Assembly: GCA_018268415.1 (NCBI GenBank)
Contig: JAFDWO010000111.1
Span: 1 to 63,338 of the forward strand
Direction: 5' to 3'
Length of the DNA: 63,338 nucleotides
Origin: Actinomycetota bacterium
GTDB lineage: Bacteria; Actinomycetota; Thermoleophilia; Solirubrobacterales; 70-9
Both the position numbers and the translations under genes were made by a program. A model generated the notes under the pieces. The model was given only the letters and a program-made list of their open reading frames with translations, was not told the origin of the DNA and ran no database searches. Below, one piece after another: positions 1 to 7,906 of the stretch (position 1 is the stretch's first letter; each line of letters starts with the position of its first letter).

Positions 1-290
1 CCCGTCCCTGTGTCCCCCCTCATCCCTGTGTCGTCTTTTTCACGACCCCCTCCCGTCCCGGGCGCCTCATGGCGCTCACAGCCTGCCAGGAGCGCCATGA
101 GGCGCCCGGGACCATCTCGGACGGGTGCGGGGGTCGGGGTCGGGGGGCCACGCGCCGCTGCGCGTTATCTCGGACGGGTGGGGCCGGGGTCGGGGGGCCA
201 CGCTCGCCCGGGACGCATCTCGGACGGCCGCGGGGGCCGGGACCGGGACGCATCTCGGACGGGCGCCACGCCCACTAGTCGCGCCCGCGC
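1..290 (+). repeat. Right end of an intergenic mosaic element: hairpin plus CTCGGACGG array
   Basis: There is no gene here. A GTC-T5-CACGACCCCC leader is followed by a long hairpin (56-111) and then four units carrying CTCGGACGG, at 116, 169, 219 and 254 (spacing 53, 50 and 35). The same leader, hairpin and array occur inverted at 20.56-20.99 kb. A hairpin with one CTCGGACGG copy occurs at 29.81-29.88 kb. The element is probably cut by the window edge. Open frames through the array are GC-driven and repetitive, and I do not call them genes. Confidence 0.8.
56..111 (+). repeat. Type-1 long hairpin, perfect 21-bp stem, 14-nt loop
   Basis: The arms at 56-76 and 91-111 are perfectly complementary. 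The loop at 77-90 is CACAGCCTGCCAGG. The same stem and loop occur at 20855-20910 (reverse orientation) and, with one stem mismatch, at 29810-29863. Type-2 hairpins elsewhere share the loop but not the stem. Confidence 0.92.
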
Positions 291-307
291 CTCCCGGGGA
301 CTACTCC

Positions 308-1021
308 CTAAAGGCCGTGACTCTCCCCCGGCGCCAGCACCACGACGGTGCCCGCGCCCGCGGCCTCGACGTCGGCCTTGAAGGCGCTTGCGTCGGTCTC
401 GATCGGCGGGAAGGTGTTGAAATGCATCGGGATCACCGTGTCGGCACCGACGAACTGGGCGGCGGCCACGGCGTCGTGGCGGTCCATCGTGTAGTGGCCG
501 CCGATCGGCAGGACGAGAATGTCGACCGGGTTGCGTTCGGCGACCAGCTTCATGTCGGAGAAGAGGCAGGTGTCGCCGGTCTGGTAGATCGTCTTCCCGC
601 CGAGGTTGATCAGCAGTCCGGCCGGGATGCCGACGACGACGCCGGTCTCGGCGCTGAAGGGGTTTTCGCCTCCGCCCGGCAGCGTGTTGGTGTGCCAGGC
701 GGGGACGAGCTTGATCCAGCCCCAATCGAAGTTCACGGTGCCGCCGAGGTTGGGGTCGCTGAGGTTCTCGACGCCGTGCGAGCCGAGCCAGCCGGCGACC
801 TCCACCATCGCGACGCAGTGGGCGCCCGTCCGCTGGGCGACCGGCACCGCGTCGGCGATGTGATCGGCGTGTCCGTGGGTGACCGCGATCACATCGGGCT
901 CGACGTCGGCCGCCGTCGCGACGGCGGCCGGGTTGTTGGGCGCCAGGAACGGGTCGGTCAGCACCGTCGTCCCACCGTCGGAGTACTCGAAGCAAGCATG
1001 GCCGTGGAACTTGATCTCCAT
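308..1021 (-). CDS. UPF0173-type metal-dependent hydrolase
   Basis: This is a metallo-beta-lactamase-fold hydrolase of the UPF0173 group, about 237 residues, the usual family length. The metal motif HGHADH lies near residue 55. Further metal ligands appear to sit in QTGDT, in GGHYTM and in the C-terminal PMHFNT segment. The family is soluble and related to L-ascorbate-6-phosphate lactonase UlaG, but the substrate of this clade is unknown. I chose the start at MEIKFHGHACFEY, where the conserved fold begins. An upstream in-frame extension would run into the preceding gene, whose stop is one base away. It is the last gene of a rhomboid-like, small-protein, hydrolase run on the minus strand. Confidence 0.88.
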   Translation of the reverse strand: MEIKFHGHACFEYSDGGTTVLTDPFLAPNNPAAVATAADVEPDVIAVTHGHADHIADAVPVAQRTGAHCVAMVEVAGWLGSHGVENLSDPNLGGTVNFDWGWIKLVPAWHTNTLPGGGENPFSAETGVVVGIPAGLLINLGGKTIYQTGDTCLFSDMKLVAERNPVDILVLPIGGHYTMDRHDAVAAAQFVGADTVIPMHFNTFPPIETDASAFKADVEAAGAGTVVVLAPGESHGL

Positions 1022-1022
1022 C

Positions 1023-1373
1023 TCAGGTGTCTCCCTCTTGGTCGGGTCGGCGCGTCTGGTCGCGCCCTCCATCACTACGCAGCTCCTCGCTCAGCGCCCA
1101 GCCCACCGCGACGCCGACCATCATCCCCATGCGCGCCTCCTCGGCGAGCAGCGCCCGGACCGCGGCGAGCCGCTCGTCCGGGTCGGGAACGGTGGCGGCG
1201 CGCAGGGTCTCGTTTTCGTGCGGCTCGCCGAACCAGCCGCCCTCGGCGAGCGCCGCCACGAGCACCTTCTGCAGCTGCGGCGCGGCCTGGGCGACGATCC
1301 GCTCCGCCTCGGCGAAGCGCTCGGCGTCCATCAGCCGCTCGATCGCGGCCTCGAGCTGCTGCTCGTCGGGCAT
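1023..1373 (-). CDS. Small helical protein of unknown function
   Basis: It encodes 116 residues, mostly alpha-helical (EAAIERLMDAERFAEAERIV and a long Ala/Glu-rich middle), with no signal peptide or clear membrane segment. I recognise no family. It abuts the rhomboid-like gene upstream and the UPF0173 hydrolase downstream, with one base or less between them, so the three are probably cotranscribed. The C-terminal charged tail (DQTRRPDQEGDT) runs to the next start codon. Reality rests on tight packing and amino-acid composition, not on homology. Confidence 0.7.
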   Translation of the reverse strand: MPDEQQLEAAIERLMDAERFAEAERIVAQAAPQLQKVLVAALAEGGWFGEPHENETLRAATVPDPDERLAAVRALLAEEARMGMMVGVAVGWALSEELRSDGGRDQTRRPDQEGDT

Positions 1374-2159
1374 CTATTCCTTGTGGTGGAGCGTCGTCGC
1401 GGCAAGTCCGGCGAGCCCGCCGACGGCGCCGCCGACCAGACAGGCGAAGAAGTTCGCGGTCGGCGCGAAGAGCGGCAGCGCGATCAGCACCGCGGCGGCG
1501 ACCGCCACCCCGATCACGTCGTACTCTTCGTCGATCGCGCCGTGCGATTCGGCGCGGCGGATCGCGAACCAGGCGGCGACGGCGCCGAGCGCCATCCCGT
1601 TCCCCCCCGCGATCACCGTGACGTCGCCCCGGGCAGCGGCGATCCCACCCGCGGCGAGGACGCCGAGCGCCCCGCAGGCAAGCAGCAACACCGCCGTCGG
1701 CGCCGACCCGAGCCGCCGCTCCACCCCGGTCGCGAAGATCGCCAGGCCGACCGCGACGACGAAGAGATAACCGACGTCGACGTAGGCGAAGGGCGCGGTC
1801 AGATAACGCCACCACTGGTCGCCGATCGGGACGATCAGGCCGCCGAAGGTCGACAGCGGGTTGCCGGTCGCCTTCTGGATCAAGAGCAGGATCGCCGAGC
1901 CGAGGATCACGGTCAGCGTCGCGTAGGGACGGAAGGTCCCCGAGCGGGAGAAGCTCACCCGTCCCGGCCTGCCGGGCCGCGGGATCCGCAGCCGTCGCCG
2001 CCGCCGCTTCGGCCGCTGGGCCTCGAACTGGTCCCCGCGCCGCTCCAGCTTCGGCGCCCGCTTGCGCAGTCGCGCACCGCAGTACGGGCACTCGGTCACA
2101 TACGGACTGACCTCCGAACCACAGTTCTTGCAGATGACGCTGAGCTCAGTCTCACTCAT
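1374..2159 (-). CDS. Rhomboid-fold membrane protein with N-terminal zinc ribbon, catalytic residues apparently absent
   Basis: Residues 1-35 form a zinc ribbon (CKNCG near 10, CPYCG near 23). A basic linker follows, then about six membrane segments with a rhomboid layout. In active rhomboids the fourth helix carries GxSG and the sixth helix a His. The matching positions here read GGNGMALG and CLVGGAVGG, so both catalytic residues look replaced. I infer a pseudoprotease that may bind membrane partners. The ATG at 2159 starts just before the ribbon; a TATCCT -10-like box lies 11 nt upstream. It diverges from the aldolase gene across about 90 bp. Confidence 0.8.
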   Translation of the reverse strand: MSETELSVICKNCGSEVSPYVTECPYCGARLRKRAPKLERRGDQFEAQRPKRRRRRLRIPRPGRPGRVSFSRSGTFRPYATLTVILGSAILLLIQKATGNPLSTFGGLIVPIGDQWWRYLTAPFAYVDVGYLFVVAVGLAIFATGVERRLGSAPTAVLLLACGALGVLAAGGIAAARGDVTVIAGGNGMALGAVAAWFAIRRAESHGAIDEEYDVIGVAVAAAVLIALPLFAPTANFFACLVGGAVGGLAGLAATTLHHKE

Positions 2160-2250
2160 GGGATCTTCCGAGGATACCCGGCAACCGGGCTCCCCATGGT
2201 CGATTCCGCTGCCATACTGGCGATCCACCCATATTCGAGGAGGAATCACA

Positions 2251-3171
2251 GTGGAGTTGAAGAGCTTGACCGAGCAGAAATCCCTGCTCGCGACGCTTCC
2301 CGCCGGCAAACGCGCCCGTCTTTACCGCCTTCTGTATGAGTTCGGTCCGGGCAACGGCACTCTCATGTTGCTGCCGATCGACCAGGGCATCGAGCACGGC
2401 CCGCGGGACTTCTTCCCCAACCCCGCCTCCAAGGATCCCGACTATCAGTTCAGCCTCGCCGCCGAGGCCGGGTACTCGGCTCTGGCCTGCCAGATCGGCA
2501 TGGCCGAGAAGTACTACCCCGACTATGCCGGCCGCGTGCCGCTGATCCTCAAGGTCAACGGCAAGACCGACATCCCGAGCTCCGCCCACGCGTTCTCCAG
2601 CTGCAACGCGAGCGTCGAGGACGGCGTACGGCTCGGCGCCGACGCGATCGGCTACACGCTCTACGTCGGCTCCCCGCGCCAGGACGAGGATCTCGCCCAG
2701 CTGCGCGAAGTCCGCGAAGAATGCGACCGCTATGGCATGCCGCTGGTCGTCTGGTCCTACCCGCGCGGTGAAGCGGTCGAGGCGAAGGGCGGTCAGAATT
2801 CCTTCTACGCGATCGATTACGCGGCGCGCATGGCGATGGAGATGGGCGCCGACATCGTCAAGCTCAACATGCCGAAGATCGACGCGGACAAGGACAAGGA
2901 CGCGCCGGCTCCCTACAACGAGATGCAGGTCGACCAGCAGGAGGCGATCCGCCAGTGCGTCGAGTCGGCGGGCCGGGCCCTGGTCGTCCTCTCCGGCGGC
3001 TCCAAGACCGACGACGAGGCCGTGCTCCGCAACACCCGTGAGGTGATGGAGGCGGGCGGCAGCGGCGTGATCTTCGGCCGCAACGTCTGGCAGCGCGAGC
3101 ACGACGAGGCGATCGGGATCATCGACCAGATCAAGTCGACCCTCCTCTCGAACGTGCGGCGCACCCCGTAA
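2251..3171 (+). CDS. fbaB: Fructose-bisphosphate aldolase, class I DhnA/FbaB type
   Basis: This cytosolic aldolase cleaves fructose 1,6-bisphosphate to dihydroxyacetone phosphate and glyceraldehyde 3-phosphate in glycolysis and gluconeogenesis. The 306-residue length and motifs fit the bacterial/archaeal class I (DhnA-like) enzyme: DQGIEHGPRDFF near residue 47, the Schiff-base segment ADIVKLNMPK, and the phosphate-binding VVLSGGSKTDD with GVIFGRNVWQR near the C terminus. The GTG start at 2251 is set by a strong ribosome site, CGAGGAGGA, 6 nt upstream. The longer open frame to 2062 overlaps the divergent gene and has no homology. A hairpin terminator follows at 3180. Confidence 0.93.
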   Translation: MELKSLTEQKSLLATLPAGKRARLYRLLYEFGPGNGTLMLLPIDQGIEHGPRDFFPNPASKDPDYQFSLAAEAGYSALACQIGMAEKYYPDYAGRVPLILKVNGKTDIPSSAHAFSSCNASVEDGVRLGADAIGYTLYVGSPRQDEDLAQLREVREECDRYGMPLVVWSYPRGEAVEAKGGQNSFYAIDYAARMAMEMGADIVKLNMPKIDADKDKDAPAPYNEMQVDQQEAIRQCVESAGRALVVLSGGSKTDDEAVLRNTREVMEAGGSGVIFGRNVWQREHDEAIGIIDQIKSTLLSNVRRTP

Positions 3172-3179
3172 GGAGCGCG

Positions 3180-3209
3180 CCCCGCAGGCGCGTACAGCGA
3201 CCTGCGGGG
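3180..3209 (+). terminator. Hairpin terminator after the aldolase gene
   Basis: CCCCGCAGG (3180-3188) pairs with CCTGCGGGG (3201-3209), just after the aldolase stop. No U-tract follows. A second small hairpin, CCGCCC-TT-GGGCGG (3228-3241), immediately precedes the GTG of the next gene and would cover its ribosome site. Confidence 0.65.
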
Positions 3210-3243
3210 GGTAATTTCCGCCCCCGTCCGCCCTTGGGCGGGG

Positions 3244-3756
3244 GTGAAGGGACGCGGGAGCATCGCCCTGCTGTTGATCGCCGCGGCGATCCTCCTGCGG
3301 CCCTGGGATCGGGGCGGCTCCGCTGGGGCGGAGGCCTCGCGCCACCTCGGCGGACGCGTCGTCCGGGCGGTCGACGGCGACACGCTGGAGGTGGCGCTCG
3401 ACGGCGGCGCCACCGAGACGGTCCGCCTGATCGGCGTCGACACGCCGGAGACGGTCAAGCCCGACACTCCGGTCCAGTGCTTCGGCCCGCGCGCCTCGGC
3501 CTTCGAGCACCGCGCGGTCGAAGGCCGCCGGGTGCGGCTCCTGACCGGCGTCGAACCGCGCGACTTCTACGGGCGGCTGCTCGCCTACGTCTGGGTCGAG
3601 GGACGTCCCCGGGGGCGCTTTCTCGAGGCCGAACTGCTCCGCCGTGGCCTCGCCCGCACGCTCACCTTCCATCCAAACGACCGTTTCGCGCCCAGGTTCG
3701 AAGAAATCGAGCAAAAAGCCGCGCGGGCCGGGAAAGGGCTTTGGAATGCGTGTTGA
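3244..3756 (+). CDS. Thermonuclease (staphylococcal nuclease homologue), exported or membrane-anchored
   Basis: The protein has 170 residues: an N-terminal hydrophobic segment (about residues 5-17), then an SNase domain. VDGDTLEV and RLIGVDTPET give the Ca-binding Asp, catalytic Arg and Glu. RDFYGRLLAYVW gives the second catalytic Arg. Family members hydrolyse DNA and RNA phosphodiesters. The hydrophobic N terminus suggests action outside the membrane. The GTG start at 3244 is the first in frame after the upstream terminator. A six-pair hairpin lies against the start and may dampen translation. Confidence 0.88.
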   Translation: MKGRGSIALLLIAAAILLRPWDRGGSAGAEASRHLGGRVVRAVDGDTLEVALDGGATETVRLIGVDTPETVKPDTPVQCFGPRASAFEHRAVEGRRVRLLTGVEPRDFYGRLLAYVWVEGRPRGRFLEAELLRRGLARTLTFHPNDRFAPRFEEIEQKAARAGKGLWNAC

Positions 3757-3848
3757 CCCGCTTCGCCCATCGGCTCGGCGGGAGCGGAACATAAGACTTG
3801 CAAGATCCTTTGCTACGGTCTCCCGCGGTCCTTCGGGACTCCCCTTCT

Positions 3849-4088
3849 ATGAAGATGAAACAGAGCATCTCCCAGTTCGAGTCGGCCTTCGAACAGGAGA
3901 CTTCACTTGAGCGCCGCCGTCGTGAGCAGCTCCGCCGCCGCGCCGCCAACCGGTCCCGCGCCCGCCGGATCGAGCGCACCCAGCAGTCCGGCACGGTCCG
4001 CTTCAGCGTGCTGGCGATCTGCCTCACGGTGACCGTGATCGTGGTCGCGGTCGCGATGTTCGAGGCGCTCGCGCTCCTCATCTCCTAG
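3849..4088 (+). CDS. Small single-span membrane protein, unknown function
   Basis: It encodes 79 residues: an acidic/polar N terminus (MKMKQSISQFESAFEQE), a highly basic stretch rich in Arg, then one C-terminal hydrophobic span (FSVLAICLTVTVIVVAVAMF). This suggests a tail-anchored protein with a cytoplasmic basic domain. The MKMKQ start is favoured because the 17 residues upstream in frame look non-coding. I recognise no family. It lies alone between the nuclease and the acidic/basic protein gene. Confidence 0.68.
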   Translation: MKMKQSISQFESAFEQETSLERRRREQLRRRAANRSRARRIERTQQSGTVRFSVLAICLTVTVIVVAVAMFEALALLIS

Positions 4089-4139
4089 ATTTCGCCCGAC
4101 CCCGCGCCACTCGCGGGACGCGCGAGCCGTCGCTTTCAA

Positions 4140-4145
4140 TAGACT
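4140..4145 (+). promoter_or_regulatory. -10-like TAGACT, 9 nt before start
   Basis: TAGACT lies 9 nt before the ATG at 4155. This is one of many such placements in the window, and a leaderless or very short 5' UTR is expected. No convincing -35 box is seen. Confidence 0.5.
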
Positions 4146-4154
4146 CGCCCGCCG

Positions 4155-4706
4155 ATGCCACGACGCTCTTTGAAGCCACAGCTGAATCAGATCCGCGCCT
4201 GGGTCCATCAGGGCCGCACGGACGCCTGGATCGCCCACCAACTCGAAATCTCGGCCACCGAGCTGCGCGAGTTCCGCAAGCAGTACGAACTCTCGCCCGA
4301 CGACGAGAACGCCGGCTCCAGCGACATCGACCTGCGCGACGAGATCGAAGCGGAGATCGAAGCCGCCACCGCCGAGGAGGAGGCCGAAGAGGCCGACGCC
4401 GAGGAGGAGGGTGACGAGGACGGCGAGGGCGACGACGAGGGCTCCGGCCGCCCGCGCAAACGTCGCCGTCGCGGTCGCCGCGGTGGTCGTGGCCGCCGCA
4501 AGGAGTACGAGGCGACCTTCGACCACGGCGAAGACGAGGGCTACGGCCTCTGGCTCGACGCCTCGGTCAAGGACAACCCGATCTACGCCGAGCATTGGGC
4601 CGGCAACCGTGACGTCACCGTGCGGATCGAGGCCGATCAGATCGTCATCCGCCGCGCCGGCAGCAACGGCGAGGCGGACAGCGACGATTCCGACGACGAC
4701 GAGTAG
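4155..4706 (+). CDS. Protein with HTH-like N terminus, acidic linker and Arg/Gly-rich block
   Basis: The protein has 183 residues in four zones. Residues 1-50 resemble a helix-turn-helix (IRAWVHQGRTDAWIAHQLE, then SATELREFRKQYE). About 51-100 is almost all Asp/Glu/Ala. About 100-120 is an Arg/Gly block like nucleic-acid-binding RGG tails. The C-terminal 60 residues form a small conserved-looking domain (YGLWLDASVKDNPIYAEHWAG) ending in an acidic tail. A nucleic-acid-associated role is plausible but unproven. No family is recognised. Confidence 0.78.
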   Translation: MPRRSLKPQLNQIRAWVHQGRTDAWIAHQLEISATELREFRKQYELSPDDENAGSSDIDLRDEIEAEIEAATAEEEAEEADAEEEGDEDGEGDDEGSGRPRKRRRRGRRGGRGRRKEYEATFDHGEDEGYGLWLDASVKDNPIYAEHWAGNRDVTVRIEADQIVIRRAGSNGEADSDDSDDDE

Positions 4707-4718
4707 TCGTCGTCCGGA

Positions 4719-4761
4719 GTAGCCGCCGAGCCGCTCAGCGGGTAGCCGCCGAGCCGCTCAG
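4719..4761. repeat. Tandem direct repeat, 20 bp x 2, at a convergent gene end
   Basis: GTAGCCGCCGAGCCGCTCAG occurs at 4719-4738 and 4742-4761, between two converging genes. The second copy overlaps the stop codon of the minus-strand gene. Confidence 0.85.
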
Positions 4762-5078
4762 GCCAGGCTTCGACCACCGGCGAAGTCGCCGGCGTTGCGC
4801 AGGTACGCCCAGAAGGCGGCATCGGCGAGGATCTGGGCGTCGTCCGACGCTGCCGGGGCGACGTCGATCGCCACCTGCTGGGCCCAGTCGGTGCCTTCGC
4901 CGTAGAGCTCGGCGAGTTCCTCGGCGCTGAAGGTCGGCCCGATGCGGCGGCGCAGTTCGACCCGGATCGCGTCGATCACGCGGTCGGCGAGGCGCCGGCG
5001 GCGTGGGTCATCGATCGCCGCCAGCTCCCGCGCCCCCTCCTCCCACTGGTACAGCGCGTTGGCGAGCGGATAGGCCAT
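4758..5078 (-). CDS. Small conserved-looking protein of unknown function
   Basis: It encodes 106 residues starting at MAYPLANALYQWEEGARELA. It is soluble and helical, with an Arg-rich middle (DDPRRRRLADRVIDAIRVE) and a segment typical of folded actinobacterial unknowns (EELAELYGEGTDWAQQVA). A TACAGT hexamer 6 nt upstream of the ATG supports this start and a leaderless transcript. No domain is recognised. Confidence 0.72.
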   Translation of the reverse strand: MAYPLANALYQWEEGARELAAIDDPRRRRLADRVIDAIRVELRRRIGPTFSAEELAELYGEGTDWAQQVAIDVAPAASDDAQILADAAFWAYLRNAGDFAGGRSLA

Positions 5079-5084
5079 CGCCCG

Positions 5085-5090
5085 ACTGTA
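5085..5090 (-). promoter_or_regulatory. -10-like TACAGT, 6 nt before start
   Basis: It reads TACAGT on the minus strand, 6 nt before the ATG at 5078, and suggests leaderless transcription. Confidence 0.5.
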
Positions 5091-5110
5091 CCCACCCACC
5101 GACCCCGCGC

Positions 5111-5159
5111 GTTGATGGGCCGAAAACTCAAGCCCTCCTGGAGTTTTCGGCCCATCAAC
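5111..5159. terminator. Palindromic hairpin, GTTGATGGGCCGAAAAC family
   Basis: The 19-bp arms at 5111-5129 and 5141-5159 are perfect, with an 11-nt loop and no U-tract. It lies just beyond the 3' end of the minus-strand secreted-protein gene. The same stem recurs at 11564-11614 and 35140-35194, always at a gene end, so a terminator role is inferred. Confidence 0.8.
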
Positions 5160-5179
5160 AAGGGGGCGTCACGGAAGTG

Positions 5180-7906
5180 TCAACGGTGGCGCTTGCAGGG
5201 GGCGCCGAGGACCGGGGAGAGGTCGTGCCTGGCGCCGTTCTGGCCCACCATCGATACCTGCGCCCTCTCGGGCCTGCGGCAGAGCGAGGTGCTGTTTTCC
5301 AGCAGGCTCTTCTTGCCGCCCCTCATCCGCAGTACAAAGGAGGAGATCGGGGCGTCGGGGATCGTCGCGAACGTGGTGCGGATACCGCGGTTGTGGGAGT
5401 CGATCCGCCCGTCGAGGTCGATCTCGATCTGACCGCGGAGCGCCGCGACCAGGTCGGGCAGCTTGTGGCTCGAGGACCGCAGGTAGACCGGCCCGCGCAA
5501 CGGCTGGTCGAGCAACGGGGTGCGCGCTTCGGCATAGCCGTAGACCGAGCGCGGCGGGCACTGGTCAGCGGCGAACTGGACCCGGGTGCAGACCGTGCCG
5601 ATGTGCCCCTGGGCGAGGAACTCGGAGTGCGGCAGTTGCACCGCCACCCGCCCCAGATTGGCCTGGCCGGGCTTCGCGTTGACCTTCGCGGTCAGCTGTG
5701 GGTAGGCGCCGCGCCGGGTCCCGCCCTTGAGCGCCAGCGTCAAGTTCGGCGCGAAGCCGAGCCGCTCGCAGGACGCGGCGGAGAACCAGGCGCTCGGGCT
5801 TGCCGTCGTGCCACCCACCGCGGTCAGCGTCGATTCCACCTTTTGCGATGCACAGGAGGTCGGGTTGAGCATGAAACCCTTGCGGTCGAGGCTGACCCGC
5901 ACTTCCCGCAGGTCGAGCGGGATCCCGGCCAGGATCGTCGGCAGCGGGTCGCTGTCGGCGCTCACCTGGGCGGTTTCGGGATTCACCCGCAGCGCCACCC
6001 GCAGGACGACGTTGCCGAGGTCGAACGGCCCGGCGAGCGCCGGGGTGACGATCGCCAGCGACAGCGGCGCGCCCTTGTACGGGCCGGCGAGGTACGCGCT
6101 GCCGGTCTTCACCCAGAAGGGGCTCGGCCCGGCGCCCGCGGCGACGGCGACCGAGCCGACCCGGGAAGTGCCGGGACAGGCGGGCGAGGCCAACTGGGCG
6201 GCGCCGGTCCCTTCCCCCGTCGGCACCGCGGCGAGCGCTGCGTCGGGGCAGTACACGACACCCGCCAGCTTGCCCAGCAGGCCCTTCGGCAGCTTCACCG
6301 AGACGGCGCCGAGGCGCGCGCTCCCGTCGGGGCGGGAGATCCGCACTTCGAGCGGGCTGTAGGTGCCGGCCGTCGGGTCGCCGGTGGCCGCCTGGAGCCC
6401 TGGGTCGAATCTCCCCGGCCCGCAGGCTTCGCCTGCGGGCCCCTGGGCGATCCTGAAGCTGTCGGTGACGACCACGGCCCCGCTACCCGACCACGGCGTG
6501 AACTCGCCCTGGGTCGTGTAGGTGCCGCAGGCGGGCGGCGTCACCAGCGAGGCTCGCGGGCCGCCGTCGAGGCGCAGCCGCAGGCTCCTGACCGGGAGCT
6601 GCGGTGCGTCCGTGAAGCGGGCCACGACGCGGCCACTGCCCGGATCGGTCTCGACCTTGCCCGGGATCTTCAACAGCACGCCGGTGGTCGGGTCGTCGAC
6701 GACCAGGTAGAGCGCGAGCAGCGATCCGTACTTGTTCTGACCCTGCTGCGCCAGGTAGACGCTGCCTTCGAGCGGGTTCGCCAGCAGCGGCGTGTCGATC
6801 TGCACCGAGCCGATCCGGGAGTCGGCCGGGCAGCTCGGCCGAGCGCCGTTGCCCAGTCCGATCTGGCCGGGGGCGCAGGAGCCGAGGCCCGCCGCCGAGG
6901 ACGGATCGATCGCCATCCCTTCCGGCAGCGTCACCACGGCATCGCGGAGGTCCGACGAGGAAACCCCTTCCGGCAGTTCGTTCTGCGGCAGGGTCAGGGT
7001 CACGTCGAGCCCGGTCGGCGAGTCGGCCCGCGTCACCGTCGGCTGGGCTTCGAGCGACGCTTCGAACGGCACCTTGTCGCAGCCGGTGAAGACGAACGGA
7101 TTGCCCGCCGGGTCACGGTCGTAGCTCCCGGAGGAGAACGCGCCGGGCGCCTGCCAGGAGTCGAGGCGCGCCGCAACGGACTGCGCCGATTCGTCGCAGA
7201 GGGTCGGGTTCGTCATCAGCCCCCGCGGCCTGCCGACGTCGCTCACGACCGGTTCGCCCGCGGGGAAGCCTCCTTTCGGGCTGCGTTCGAGGTCGTGGGA
7301 CGAGGACGACGGGGCGCCCCACAACGTCAGGGTCGTATCGCCGATCGCTACGCCCTGGGAGATGTTCTGGATCTTCGTCTCGATCCGGTAGCCGCCGGGA
7401 GCCGATTCGTCCGGGACGACGCTCGAATCGATGTGGACGATGTCGCTGTAGAGGTTGAAGGCGAACTCGGCAGCGACCCCCAGCGGCGGCTCCAGGTTGT
7501 AGACGGGGACCTTGGTTTCGGTGCCCCCGGCGACGTAGTTGGTGATCGAGGCGATCCCGACCTGCGTCGACGGCGAGCAGTCGGCGACGAAGTTCAGGAC
7601 CGAGATGTCCCCCTGCGTGCAGGTGGGGACGGCGGTCGGGTTGCCGATCAGCCCCGGCGGCAGGGTGACTTCGATGTCCTTCGGGTTGCCGTCCGGCGCC
7701 GGGTTTCCGGTTGCCGGGTTCACCAGCTTGGTCATGTGGATCGCGATGTTGAAGTCCGGGTGCCCGCCCGCCTGCAGCAGCGGGGCGCCCGCGGAGTCGC
7801 CCAGCGAGCCTTCGACGCTTTCGATCTCGAGGGCGGCGGCGGCAGAAGGGGCGGCCGCGAGGACCAGCGCCAGCAACGACAGGACGATCGACAGCTTGCG
7901 GCTCAT
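5180..7906 (-). CDS. Large secreted repeat protein (908 aa), unknown function
   Basis: A clear signal peptide (MSRKLSIVLSLLALVLAAAPSA) precedes at least three or four copies of a beta-rich module. Each carries an LP-x-G-[LM] motif, paired cysteines (for example CTQGDISVLNFVADC and CAPGQIGLGNGARPSC) and an SRxGSV / TPLL-NPLEG-VYLA segment. No catalytic motif or wall anchor is seen, so it is an extracellular structural or adhesive candidate. The ATG overlaps the stop of the upstream gene as TGATG, implying translational coupling. The longer open frame upstream belongs to the neighbouring gene. Glu is mostly GAA. A palindromic terminator follows. Confidence 0.85.
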   Translation of the reverse strand: MSRKLSIVLSLLALVLAAAPSAAAALEIESVEGSLGDSAGAPLLQAGGHPDFNIAIHMTKLVNPATGNPAPDGNPKDIEVTLPPGLIGNPTAVPTCTQGDISVLNFVADCSPSTQVGIASITNYVAGGTETKVPVYNLEPPLGVAAEFAFNLYSDIVHIDSSVVPDESAPGGYRIETKIQNISQGVAIGDTTLTLWGAPSSSSHDLERSPKGGFPAGEPVVSDVGRPRGLMTNPTLCDESAQSVAARLDSWQAPGAFSSGSYDRDPAGNPFVFTGCDKVPFEASLEAQPTVTRADSPTGLDVTLTLPQNELPEGVSSSDLRDAVVTLPEGMAIDPSSAAGLGSCAPGQIGLGNGARPSCPADSRIGSVQIDTPLLANPLEGSVYLAQQGQNKYGSLLALYLVVDDPTTGVLLKIPGKVETDPGSGRVVARFTDAPQLPVRSLRLRLDGGPRASLVTPPACGTYTTQGEFTPWSGSGAVVVTDSFRIAQGPAGEACGPGRFDPGLQAATGDPTAGTYSPLEVRISRPDGSARLGAVSVKLPKGLLGKLAGVVYCPDAALAAVPTGEGTGAAQLASPACPGTSRVGSVAVAAGAGPSPFWVKTGSAYLAGPYKGAPLSLAIVTPALAGPFDLGNVVLRVALRVNPETAQVSADSDPLPTILAGIPLDLREVRVSLDRKGFMLNPTSCASQKVESTLTAVGGTTASPSAWFSAASCERLGFAPNLTLALKGGTRRGAYPQLTAKVNAKPGQANLGRVAVQLPHSEFLAQGHIGTVCTRVQFAADQCPPRSVYGYAEARTPLLDQPLRGPVYLRSSSHKLPDLVAALRGQIEIDLDGRIDSHNRGIRTTFATIPDAPISSFVLRMRGGKKSLLENSTSLCRRPERAQVSMVGQNGARHDLSPVLGAPCKRHR

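Noticed and set aside
56..111. Integron attC site
   Set aside because: Hairpin with asymmetric loop recalls attC, but no RYYYAAC core sites, no cassette genes and no integrase are seen.
69..278. Small protein encoded by the type-1 hairpin (MALTACQERHEAPG)
   Set aside because: The same peptide appears at three loci only because the hairpin is conserved. Downstream residues follow the DNA repeat and no ribosome site is consistently present.
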